64,000 bases of DNA, taken from the NCBI GenBank assembly GCA_027624715.1, contig JAQBTV010000005.1, positions 1 to 64,000 of the forward strand, written 5' to 3'. Shown here piece by piece: positions 27,403 to 34,689 of this stretch. How positions within the stretch are numbered: position 1 is the stretch's first letter; the number at the start of each line of letters is the position of its first letter. A program made the position numbers and the translations under genes. The notes below the pieces were generated by a model, which was not told the DNA's origin, did not search any database, and worked only from the letters and a program-made list of their open reading frames with translations. The DNA comes from Pseudomonadota bacterium (lineage in GTDB: Bacteria; Pseudomonadota; Gammaproteobacteria; Burkholderiales; Eutrophovitaceae).

Positions 27403-28509
27403 TTAGTCGCTCGACCCGCGGAAAGCAAAACTGGCATCCTCAACAAGTCTCATTGCTTCGATCAAATCCGTACAGGCGATGGGCCGCGAAAAGTGGCGCA
27501 AATGGTGTGAAGCATCCCGAACTGTACGTTCGGCAATTGCTGCAATACTCTCACCACTGGCGATCTCTATTCCCGCCAACTCCCTCAGGTTTCGCGGCAG
27601 GCCAACGTCGGCCATGAACCCTCTCAGATCCCTCATCTCACCTGCGCTGGCACCTTCAATGACACGCTGGACGATCAAGCCATACGCGACCTGCTCACCA
27701 TGCAATGCGTCTGCAAAATCAGGGGCGGCAGAAAGGCCTCGTGTCATAGCATGCGCAATCGACAGACCTCCTGACTCAAATGCCAAGCCAGAAAGTAGCA
27801 CTGCGGCTTCAACGGTGCGCTCGAATGCGTCGGTCAACTGGCGGCTCGCAAAAGCGGTTAACGCGTGAACGGCATTTTCACGCAACGTGTGATAACACGC
27901 GTCAGCCATCACCTGAGCAAGCAATGGCGGGCGACCGCCGTAAAAATTCCGCCCATTGGCATCTCGACACTGGTTCGCCTCAAAATGCTTGCTCAAAGCA
28001 TCGCCTATACCGGCAACAAAAAACCGCTTTGGCGCGCCCAGAATAAGGGTCGTGTCAACGATGACGGCGCAAGGGTTCAGCGCCATCATTCGAACGCCAG
28101 CAATCGCGTTTGACTCGTCGTAGATGACACTCAACCGACTGGTTGCCGCGTCATTCGAAGCAACGGTTGGCACAATCACAACCTCGTGCCCAAGGTCGGA
28201 AGCGACCGCCTTCGCCACATCCAGCGCCTTACCTCCACCAGCACCGATGACTACATCACATGCCGCCGACCGCCCAATCTGCGCCACACGGGCAATCTCG
28301 CTTGCCGTACACTGACCGCAGAACAGCACTACCTCAAGGTTCGGGAATGTCGGCCTCAAACTATTCTCGAGCGCATCACACACGACACTGTCTGTCAAAA
28401 GGATTGGTCTGCGCCCAAAATGAAGCGTTTCGGCCGCAAGGCTGTCAATTGCACCTGGGCCCTGCAAATACCGTCTAGGTCCCCCGAATATGCGAAGGTC
28501 AGAGTTCAT
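27403..28509 (-). CDS. gldA: glycerol dehydrogenase (GldA-like, Fe/Zn-dependent)
   Basis: The protein has 368 aa and matches the E. coli GldA pattern throughout. It has the NAD-binding GAGGGKALDVAKAVA, the PTVASNDAATS segment, and metal ligands D170 (GIGDALSK), H253 (SIAHAM) and H270 (ALHGEQ). GldA oxidises glycerol to dihydroxyacetone with NAD. The ATG at 28509 has AAGGAAG upstream at proper spacing. It is the last gene of the GC-rich operon, separated by about 100 nt from the desaturase gene. A glycerol-1-phosphate dehydrogenase activity cannot be excluded, but the motifs favour GldA. Confidence 0.85.
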   Translation of the reverse strand: MNSDLRIFGGPRRYLQGPGAIDSLAAETLHFGRRPILLTDSVVCDALENSLRPTFPNLEVVLFCGQCTASEIARVAQIGRSAACDVVIGAGGGKALDVAKAVASDLGHEVVIVPTVASNDAATSRLSVIYDESNAIAGVRMMALNPCAVIVDTTLILGAPKRFFVAGIGDALSKHFEANQCRDANGRNFYGGRPPLLAQVMADACYHTLRENAVHALTAFASRQLTDAFERTVEAAVLLSGLAFESGGLSIAHAMTRGLSAAPDFADALHGEQVAYGLIVQRVIEGASAGEMRDLRGFMADVGLPRNLRELAGIEIASGESIAAIAERTVRDASHHLRHFSRPIACTDLIEAMRLVEDASFAFRGSSD

Positions 28510-28610
28510 GGTGTACGGCTTCCTTACCAAGCAACAAGTTAAACGACCATCAAGCCATCAGATAGCGACGCGCGTGGCGCAACGGGTCGAATCAATTGAC
28601 TTTCGAACCT

Positions 28611-29594
28611 TCATCCAGAGACAGGTGCATGCTGGGCTCGAACAGTTCTCAAGATTTCTGCATGGGCACCGAGTAACCCCCTCTCGGCCACGAACCCAAT
28701 CTTGTTGCTGACGAGGCTGTGCAGCCCTGCAAGCGCGTGAAACGGAACCGATGGCGCAAGGTGATGTTCCGCGTGATAAGGCATTTCCCAATAGAAGTAA
28801 TGCAATATCGGGTTCACCAGAGTTGTGCGAGTATTGCGCAGCAAATCGGGGCTATCGTCTGTGGCCGTGTGTTCGGACATCCGCAGGACTCGCAAGAGAA
28901 TTTCCCCCAGTATCCTGGGACCAACGATCAACACGAGCGGGGCCCATGGGTCCAGCGCCAATGCCGCTGCCACGAGGACAATGTACCCTGCGACACACCA
29001 GCGAAACTCCCGCACGATCCGGGCCGTCTCCCCAGCCGGCATAAAAAAGCGCTCGGCATCGTCAAAACGTCCAGTCACGCCTCGCATGTGATACGCCCAG
29101 CACATTTTCCAGAACCCGCGTGCAGACATGTCGAACGCGTATTGAGTAACAGAATTTGGCAAATTCACCCGGTCCGGGTCCAGTTTCAAATGCTGTGTAT
29201 AGGTGTGGTGGGACGTGTGGCGGTAGCGGAAATATAGAAACGGCCGATAAACCAAGAACCCGGTAATTCGGCCAACCACGTCATTCAGCCAACGGGTTCT
29301 AAAGGCTGTACCGTGTGCACACTCATGCAGCGGCCCGAACAACAGCGCAACCAAACAGCCAAATATTGCCATGAGCGGCCACACCCATGCGGTTTGATGA
29401 AAGTCCCAAAGCAGCAAACCCGAGCCGACAATCGCTACGGTGTGGACGACAAGCCTGACGATTCCTGGCATGTCTTTGCGATGCCTCAATTGCTTGAGCA
29501 GGCTGCTGGGAATGATTTCATGACCCCGCAAGGGCCAATCCTGCGTTCCCCAAGTACCTGCTGGTCCCGGTGACGATGTAACTTCAGTTATCAC
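28611..29594 (-). CDS. membrane fatty-acid-desaturase-type di-iron enzyme
   Basis: The protein has 327 aa. The three histidine boxes of membrane di-iron desaturases/hydroxylases are intact: HECAH (H90-H94), HTSHH (H126-H130) and HAEHH (H274-H278), with another His in SEHTA (H242). Hydrophobic pairs near residues 45-90 and 200-235 form the membrane core. The superfamily introduces double bonds or hydroxyl groups in acyl chains and also in small molecules (for example dihydrorhizobitoxine desaturase RtxC). It needs an electron donor, and a Rieske ferredoxin gene lies 60 nt upstream in the same operon. The substrate is unknown. Confidence 0.83.
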   Translation of the reverse strand: MITEVTSSPGPAGTWGTQDWPLRGHEIIPSSLLKQLRHRKDMPGIVRLVVHTVAIVGSGLLLWDFHQTAWVWPLMAIFGCLVALLFGPLHECAHGTAFRTRWLNDVVGRITGFLVYRPFLYFRYRHTSHHTYTQHLKLDPDRVNLPNSVTQYAFDMSARGFWKMCWAYHMRGVTGRFDDAERFFMPAGETARIVREFRWCVAGYIVLVAAALALDPWAPLVLIVGPRILGEILLRVLRMSEHTATDDSPDLLRNTRTTLVNPILHYFYWEMPYHAEHHLAPSVPFHALAGLHSLVSNKIGFVAERGLLGAHAEILRTVRAQHAPVSG

Positions 29595-29654
29595 TCTGCT
29601 CCTTCACTTCGGTTGACGATGGAGTCAATTCACACACCTTGTTGTGTCGCATCA

Positions 29655-29984
29655 TTACTGACCCAACTTAACACAAATTTGATCTCCTTTGAGTTTGACT
29701 TCGTAGGTGGCCAGTGCCTCAGTAGCCGGAGCGCCAAGGGCTTTGCCACTGGCCACATCAAACAGCCCTTGGTGCAGAGGGCATTCGATCGTTCCACCAT
29801 CGAGATAACCATCCGACAAACAAGCGTTGCCATGGGTGCAGACGTCGCTGGTCACAAAAAAAGTCCCTTTGATCCGGAACACGGCGAGTGGCGTACCTTG
29901 AACGACAACACCTTTCACATCATTGTCGGGAACATCTGACGTTGCGGCGACCGCAGTCCAGCCACCATCCAAATCATTGCTCAT
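29655..29984 (-). CDS. Rieske-type ferredoxin
   Basis: The protein has 109 aa and a single Rieske domain. It shows CTH (in DVCTHGNA) and CPLH (in IECPLHQG), the four ligands of a [2Fe-2S] Rieske cluster, in the layout of BphF/NDO ferredoxins. The ATG at 29984 is preceded by GAGGGA; a longer open frame overlaps the SDR gene and is not supported. Its position directly before the desaturase gene suggests it is the electron donor for that enzyme. No ferredoxin reductase is encoded in the operon. Confidence 0.87.
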   Translation of the reverse strand: MSNDLDGGWTAVAATSDVPDNDVKGVVVQGTPLAVFRIKGTFFVTSDVCTHGNACLSDGYLDGGTIECPLHQGLFDVASGKALGAPATEALATYEVKLKGDQICVKLGQ

Positions 29985-30012
29985 TTTCACTGTCCCTCTA
30001 AAATTCGCTGAC

Positions 30013-30777
30013 TCAGTCCCAAAAAAACTCTCGCCGACCACCATCCATAGGTATCGTTGCGCCGTTGATGTAGGCGGCTTGACTAGAACAGAGAAACGCC
30101 ACCAAGGCGCCTACCTCTTCCGCTTTGCAAAAACGCCCCGTCGGGTTTTGACTGACAATCGTATTGTGGATAGATTTTGGGGCGGCAGTCAACAGGTCTG
30201 TGAGTATGAACCCGGGCGCGAGGGCATTGACCGTGATGCCATGTGCGGCAACTTCTTTCGCCAGATTCTGCGTCAACCCGGAGATAGCCGCTTTCGCTGC
30301 GGTGTAGTCACAGATACCGGCGCGCCCACCCGAAAGAAAATGGCTCGAAGAGAGGTTCACAATACGGCCCCAACCTGCGATCTTCATTTGGCGAATGGCA
30401 TGCTTGCTGCAAACGACAGTACTGCGCAAATGGACCCGAATGGCACGGTCAAACACCTCCATGTCCATTTCATCAATATGACGCTGGGCACCGGGCAAGC
30501 CCGCATTGTTGACAAGAATATCCAGCCGTCCAAAGTGATTGACTGCGCGCTCAACCATGGTCGTCACAGCTGACTCGTCGCTTGAGTCGCAGGCATGACT
30601 GAGCGCTTCGACGCCGCGCTCACCGACTTCGGTCGCCGCCTTCTGTGCCCGTTCAGCGTCGATATCGTTGATCATGACCTTGACGCCCTCGTCGGCTAAA
30701 GCTTGCGCTTGTGCCAGCCCCAAACCCCGACCCGCACCAGTGATCAAAGCTACTCGTCCCTTCAGCCCAAATTCCAT
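30013..30777 (-). CDS. short-chain dehydrogenase/reductase
   Basis: The protein has 254 aa and is a classical SDR: TGAGRGLG (residues 13-20), NNAG near 90-93, catalytic S144/S145, Y158 and K162 (YTAAK), and PGF after the active site. The residue after strand 2 is Asp (D38 or D40 region, NDID), which favours NAD(H) over NADP(H). Within this operon a natural job would be oxidation or reduction of a hydroxy/keto group on a glycerol-type product, but that is inference. It is 12 nt after the FGGY kinase gene. Confidence 0.85.
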   Translation of the reverse strand: MEFGLKGRVALITGAGRGLGLAQAQALADEGVKVMINDIDAERAQKAATEVGERGVEALSHACDSSDESAVTTMVERAVNHFGRLDILVNNAGLPGAQRHIDEMDMEVFDRAIRVHLRSTVVCSKHAIRQMKIAGWGRIVNLSSSHFLSGGRAGICDYTAAKAAISGLTQNLAKEVAAHGITVNALAPGFILTDLLTAAPKSIHNTIVSQNPTGRFCKAEEVGALVAFLCSSQAAYINGATIPMDGGRREFFWD

Positions 30778-30789
30778 GGTTTCCCCTTG

Positions 30790-32334
30790 TTAGGTATGAT
30801 TCATATTGTCGCGCCAACCATGAATGCGGTGGTGAATCGGTGCCAATGATTGTTGAATTTCCTTGTAGATATCGAAACCTTCGGCGTATACCTGCATCGT
30901 TGCAGGATTGGGAACCGTTTTCTCCACCACCCGAACCGTTTGATTCACCGCAGTGATTGCGTCAGGGAACACACCGACACCAATTCCGGCGATCAATGCC
31001 GCGCCGTACGATGCGTCTGCCGACGAAGGCAACTCAAGTTCTAGCGCCAAAACGTCCGCTAATATTTGGCGCCACATGGCACTTTTCACGCCGCCACCGG
31101 TAAGGCGAGCCGACCTAATATCCCCCACTTTGACACGGAGGGTGTCCAGGCAATCCCGCAATGAATAAGCGATCCCCTCGTACAGGGACCGCACCAAATG
31201 ACCAGGCCCGTGCTCAAAACCCAAGCCGACGTAACTGCCACGCAACAACGGATCCCAGTAGGGCGTACGCTCACCGTTCAAGTATGGATGGAAAAACAAT
31301 CCAGCACTGCCAGGCCCCACATCGGAGGCAAGAGCATCCATCGTTCCGTATGTCACCGGGCCGCCAGCATGCGACGATCCAAGCATGCCACCAACCACCT
31401 GGTCGCGTAACCAGCGATGCGATGACGCGCAGGCGTTGGTGGCTGTAATGGTGTACCAATGGTCAGGCACTACATGAAAATAGTTGAAGACCGTCTGATC
31501 AGCGGGAGGATTCTGTGTCAAGACGCTGACAGTACCAGCGGTAGCTAACTTGACAACTGCCTGTCCGCGCCGCGTCATGCCCGCTGCAAAGGTCTCTGCT
31601 GCAGTGTCCGAAGTACCGCACACCACGGGCGTGCCGATGACTAAGCCTGTCGCGTCTGCAGCGGTGGAGGTTACCACGCCCACGACTTCCGTAGTCGCCT
31701 TAACGGGCGGCAAGGTGTCGCGATCCCAACCAATCAGATCGCACAACTCGGTTGACCACTCGTTGCGTTGGCTGTCATACATCAGCGTTCCCTGTGCATC
31801 CACCGGGTCCGTTTCCCAGGTCCCCGTCAGGCGCGAGCGCAGCCAATCCTTTGCCAGATACAGGCGATGCGTTGCGGCAGCCACCCCCGGCTCGTGATTG
31901 CAGACCCATGCCATCTGAGGCAGTGTCCAAGTCGTACTGCACCGATTGTGTGCGATCTGCAAGATGCGCTCGTCCGCCTTATCACGCAACAGTGCCACTT
32001 CGTCACGGCTACGCTGGTCATTCCACATGATGGCACGGCGCAGTACGCGTCCACTCGCATCTTCCAGCACCTGGGTATGAGCCCCGGCAGTTAGCGACAC
32101 AGCCTCGATCGCCGACGGATCAACGCCAGACGAGGCAATCGCTTGTTTGACAGATGAGCAAAGCGCACGCCACCAATCTGCTGGATCCTGTTCGCTCCAT
32201 CCGGGATACGGTGCATGATTAATAACAGCCTCAGTTGCAGCACCAAAGACAATACCGTCGGACGCGACCAAGATGGCCTTTAGGGACCCGGCACCCAAGT
32301 CAATGCCAAGCATGATTGCTTGTTGTCTCGCCAT
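30790..32334 (-). CDS. FGGY-family sugar/polyol kinase (xylulokinase-like)
   Basis: The protein has 514 aa. The N-terminal GIDLGAGSLKA phosphate-binding loop, the WNDQRS motif, the GTSDTAAETFAAG segment and the C-terminal GGGVKSAMWRQ adenosine motif mark an FGGY kinase. Overall it resembles xylulokinases, but the His motif reads GAHTQ instead of the GQMHG of true XylB, so the substrate may be another ketose or polyol. The ATG at 32334 has AGGAA at good spacing and lies 5 nt after the Fe-S gene. It is the second kinase near this operon, glpK being the other. Confidence 0.82.
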   Translation of the reverse strand: MARQQAIMLGIDLGAGSLKAILVASDGIVFGAATEAVINHAPYPGWSEQDPADWWRALCSSVKQAIASSGVDPSAIEAVSLTAGAHTQVLEDASGRVLRRAIMWNDQRSRDEVALLRDKADERILQIAHNRCSTTWTLPQMAWVCNHEPGVAAATHRLYLAKDWLRSRLTGTWETDPVDAQGTLMYDSQRNEWSTELCDLIGWDRDTLPPVKATTEVVGVVTSTAADATGLVIGTPVVCGTSDTAAETFAAGMTRRGQAVVKLATAGTVSVLTQNPPADQTVFNYFHVVPDHWYTITATNACASSHRWLRDQVVGGMLGSSHAGGPVTYGTMDALASDVGPGSAGLFFHPYLNGERTPYWDPLLRGSYVGLGFEHGPGHLVRSLYEGIAYSLRDCLDTLRVKVGDIRSARLTGGGVKSAMWRQILADVLALELELPSSADASYGAALIAGIGVGVFPDAITAVNQTVRVVEKTVPNPATMQVYAEGFDIYKEIQQSLAPIHHRIHGWRDNMNHT

Positions 32335-32339
32335 TAAAT

Positions 32340-32648
32340 TCAGTTCCTGTCTTCGGAACCGAGCACGTGTCTGACAGCCGCCATAACAGGCAGGTGGTAC
32401 ACGCAGGCCTGCGCACACAGCTCTGCCTCCGGTTTGACTTGAAGCGATGCCCGAACCTCATGGTCCAATACGATAAGCCCGTCCAGAACGGACATCGCCA
32501 ACAACGAGAGCCCCGACGGCAAATCTGACTCGAGCGGTGCTTTCGACGCGGATGGCCAGGCATCGCGGCATGGGCTTGGGCACAACGCGCACATTCTGAG
32601 CGTTAGTCCGATATCGGGTTGCATTTCAGGTTTGTTGCTTGAGTTCAT
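32340..32648 (-). CDS. short Fe-S-type cysteine protein, probably a reduced ferredoxin domain
   Basis: The protein has 102 aa. The segment CALCPSPCRDAWP (starting at C20) looks like the first 4Fe-4S motif of GlcF/GlpC-type Fe-S proteins, but the position where the fourth Cys is expected is Trp. A second weak motif (CAQAC) lies near residues 78-82. The CCG domains that follow in GlcF-like proteins are missing. It lies 18 nt after the AGPS-like gene and 5 nt before the FGGY gene, so it fits the operon tightly and is probably translated. It may be a truncated Fe-S partner of the flavoprotein. Cluster binding is doubtful. Confidence 0.55.
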   Translation of the reverse strand: MNSSNKPEMQPDIGLTLRMCALCPSPCRDAWPSASKAPLESDLPSGLSLLAMSVLDGLIVLDHEVRASLQVKPEAELCAQACVYHLPVMAAVRHVLGSEDRN

Positions 32649-32666
32649 GTTCTAGTTCTCGCCAAT

Positions 32667-34157
32667 TCAAAGCCCCAACTTGCCGGGGTTCAAGATCGAA
32701 TGTGGGTCCAGCGCCTTTTTAACTCGGCGCAGGACGTTGAGACCGCCAATGCCAATGTCCTGCGCCATCCAGTCTGATCGAAAGTATCCGACTCCGTGGT
32801 GATGACTTATCGAACCACCGTGCTCGAAACACAGCGCATGAACTATCTCCCACAGCCTTGCGTGAATAACAAGCGCATCTTCGTCTGGCATTGCCGGTAG
32901 CCTAAACGTCATGTACTGACATGCACCTTCCGCATATGCGTGGGACCAATGCGTACCAAAGAAAAGCGATGAATGCAGCGCGGTGACCGCATCTCGCATT
33001 GCGGCATGCATCGCCTCCAGCCGCGACCAAGGCGCAGACACTTCGATCGTGTCCTGATAGTTGTACGCGGCCTGCGCCTCTACAGAGTGAGACTGAAACC
33101 GGTGCCTCTCCCATTCGTCAAAAAGACCATTCGATCCCACGATAGCGCCATGCTGTAGCGCGATATCGCGCGCCAGGCCATACTCGGCCTCCACCAACCG
33201 CGAATCGCCGTGGAACTCCAGAAAGCACAGGATCGGATGTGCGTCAAAACCAGAGAGACCACGCACTTTCGTACGGCTCTCGGTCTCATCATGCAATCGG
33301 AAAATAGCTGGCCTGAGTTCCAATTGCAGCATCTTGCGACTAGCCTGCATTGCCTTGGCAAGACTGCCATACGCCAGAACCAAGGGCTGCTTTCGCGCAG
33401 GTACAGGGAACATTCTTAGCGAAAGCGATGTGATCACGCCGAGCGTGCCCTCCGACCCAACCAGCAAGTCCTGGAGACTAGGCCCAACAGCCCTTGGTGG
33501 CCCAGCCCGGACCTCGAAGTCATCGCCATTCGCCAATACAACCTTCATTCCACGCACCAATTGCTCGATCTTGCCATATCGTGTGGACTCCTGACCCGCT
33601 CCGCGACATGCTGCCCATCCCCCCACTGTCGACATCCGCAGAGACTGCGGATAGTGACCGCAGATGAATCCTCGTTGATTTAAAGCGCGCTCGAATTCGC
33701 CACCGTTCATACCAGCCTGCACATCGACCATGCCATCAATTTCATGCCACGCCAGAATCCGGTTCATCCGCTTGAGGTCGAGCATGATCTCGCCGTGTAA
33801 GGGCAAGGTTGCACCAAGTACGCCTGATCCAGCGCCATAGGGGATCAAAGGAACCTGCGCCGCATTGGCCAACCGAAGCAGGGTTCTGACCTCCTCGTGG
33901 TTTGCCGGTGCCACGACCGCGACCGGCAGATCAAATGGCAATTTGCCTCGGCGGATATGGAACGCCCCCCAAGGCAGCCGATCGCGCGCATAACACAGGC
34001 GGGTCGGAAAATCCACATGCACGTTTTCGCTGCCGATCTCGGCACGCATCTCCGCAATCACGCCGGGATAGTTGCCGCTCCTGGCTTGGGCATCAGCGAA
34101 GGTGATTGAGCGGTCAATCCCGCCGCGCTTTTGTTGGTTGAAAACGGCTTCGGTCAT
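32667..34157 (-). CDS. FAD-dependent alkylglycerone-phosphate-synthase-like enzyme
   Basis: The protein has 496 aa of the VAO/PCMH flavoprotein family. The FAD-binding domain has PYGAGSGVLG (about 106-115) and GSEGTLGVIT. Several blocks match eukaryotic AGPS much better than D-lactate or glycolate dehydrogenases: MNRIL, the GHYPQS...STVGGW block, R287 in FRLHDE, SAPW, YAEGACQY, and the HHHGVG motif (H452-H454) where GlcD-type enzymes have GEHGIG. AGPS swaps the acyl chain of acyl-DHAP for a fatty alcohol to form an ether bond. The ATG at 34157 was chosen; a TTG four codons upstream is too close to the GGAGGG site. It is the first gene of the GC-rich operon. Confidence 0.75.
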   Translation of the reverse strand: MTEAVFNQQKRGGIDRSITFADAQARSGNYPGVIAEMRAEIGSENVHVDFPTRLCYARDRLPWGAFHIRRGKLPFDLPVAVVAPANHEEVRTLLRLANAAQVPLIPYGAGSGVLGATLPLHGEIMLDLKRMNRILAWHEIDGMVDVQAGMNGGEFERALNQRGFICGHYPQSLRMSTVGGWAACRGAGQESTRYGKIEQLVRGMKVVLANGDDFEVRAGPPRAVGPSLQDLLVGSEGTLGVITSLSLRMFPVPARKQPLVLAYGSLAKAMQASRKMLQLELRPAIFRLHDETESRTKVRGLSGFDAHPILCFLEFHGDSRLVEAEYGLARDIALQHGAIVGSNGLFDEWERHRFQSHSVEAQAAYNYQDTIEVSAPWSRLEAMHAAMRDAVTALHSSLFFGTHWSHAYAEGACQYMTFRLPAMPDEDALVIHARLWEIVHALCFEHGGSISHHHGVGYFRSDWMAQDIGIGGLNVLRRVKKALDPHSILNPGKLGL

Positions 34158-34304
34158 CTCTGAAACCAATCCCTCCGCTGGTAATCGAAGTAATTTGACA
34201 TGAGAAGTCCGAAACTCCGCTCCGGCGACTTCGCGGGTGAAATGCCTAGGTCAAGAGACTGAATTCGTATTGGGTAATCGCGCAAACGTTTCTTCATGCT
34301 CTGA

Positions 34305-34333
34305 AATTTATCTCTTAGCTGGCCTAACGTCAA
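34305..34333 (-). promoter_or_regulatory. candidate promoter of the AGPS-like operon
   Basis: On the minus strand TTGACG (34328-34333), a 17-nt spacer and TAAATT (34305-34310) lie about 150 nt before the first gene of the seven-gene operon. By eye; the -10 is a 4/6 match. Confidence 0.45.
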
Positions 34334-34450
34334 GAAAACTATTTTTTGCGCTTATAGTCAGCTTACAAGAATTATAGTTTTCAAAATTTACCTCTTTAGT
34401 AATCTGCCGCCAGCCAGTAGCCCGGAGCTCATGTGAGTTTTTTTTCTGAC

Positions 34451-34495
34451 TTGGCGTCAAACACGTGCAGTGAACGTGCACGTGGTTGTAGCCAA
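34451..34495. repeat. long imperfect palindrome at the edge of the GC-rich segment
   Basis: CACGTGCA (34462-34469) and TGCACGTG (34477-34484) form a perfect 8-bp arm around 7 nt. TTGGC (34451-34455) and GCCAA (34491-34495) extend the symmetry across equal 6-nt gaps that can themselves form three pairs. About 16 of 19 positions can pair. It could be an operator, a mobile-element end or an RNA hairpin. The rest of 34170-34656 holds the promoter above and no gene I can support. Confidence 0.6.
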
Positions 34496-34656
34496 ATCAC
34501 ATTCCGCAAACGTTTTTTCAAAAATTCCCATTTGGTAGGAAGCCATGAACATACTGGGCTATTTTTTCGTATGAACGGCGGATTAAAAAGGCGCCAGTTG
34601 ACAGCGGCGTAACCGGGTACCGATCCCAGAAACAATTAAGTAAAACTCTAGCTCAC

Positions 34657-34689
34657 AAAAAAAAGAGCCACATAGACGGCCCTTTTTTT
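34657..34689. terminator. terminator after the enolase-superfamily gene, possibly bidirectional
   Basis: AGAGCC (34664-34669) pairs with GGCCCT (34678-34683) around an 8-nt loop, with eight A on the left (T-tract for the minus strand) and six further T on the right. It begins directly after the stop codon of the minus-strand gene at 34690. Confidence 0.75.

Noticed and set aside
27190-27510. Plus-strand frame of 106 codons across the end of gldA
   Set aside because: It spans the terminator hairpin and runs antisense into gldA.
34429-34635. Minus-strand frame of 68 codons upstream of the AGPS-like gene
   Set aside because: It contains the palindrome at 34451-34495, has no family match and no clear ribosome site; probably chance.
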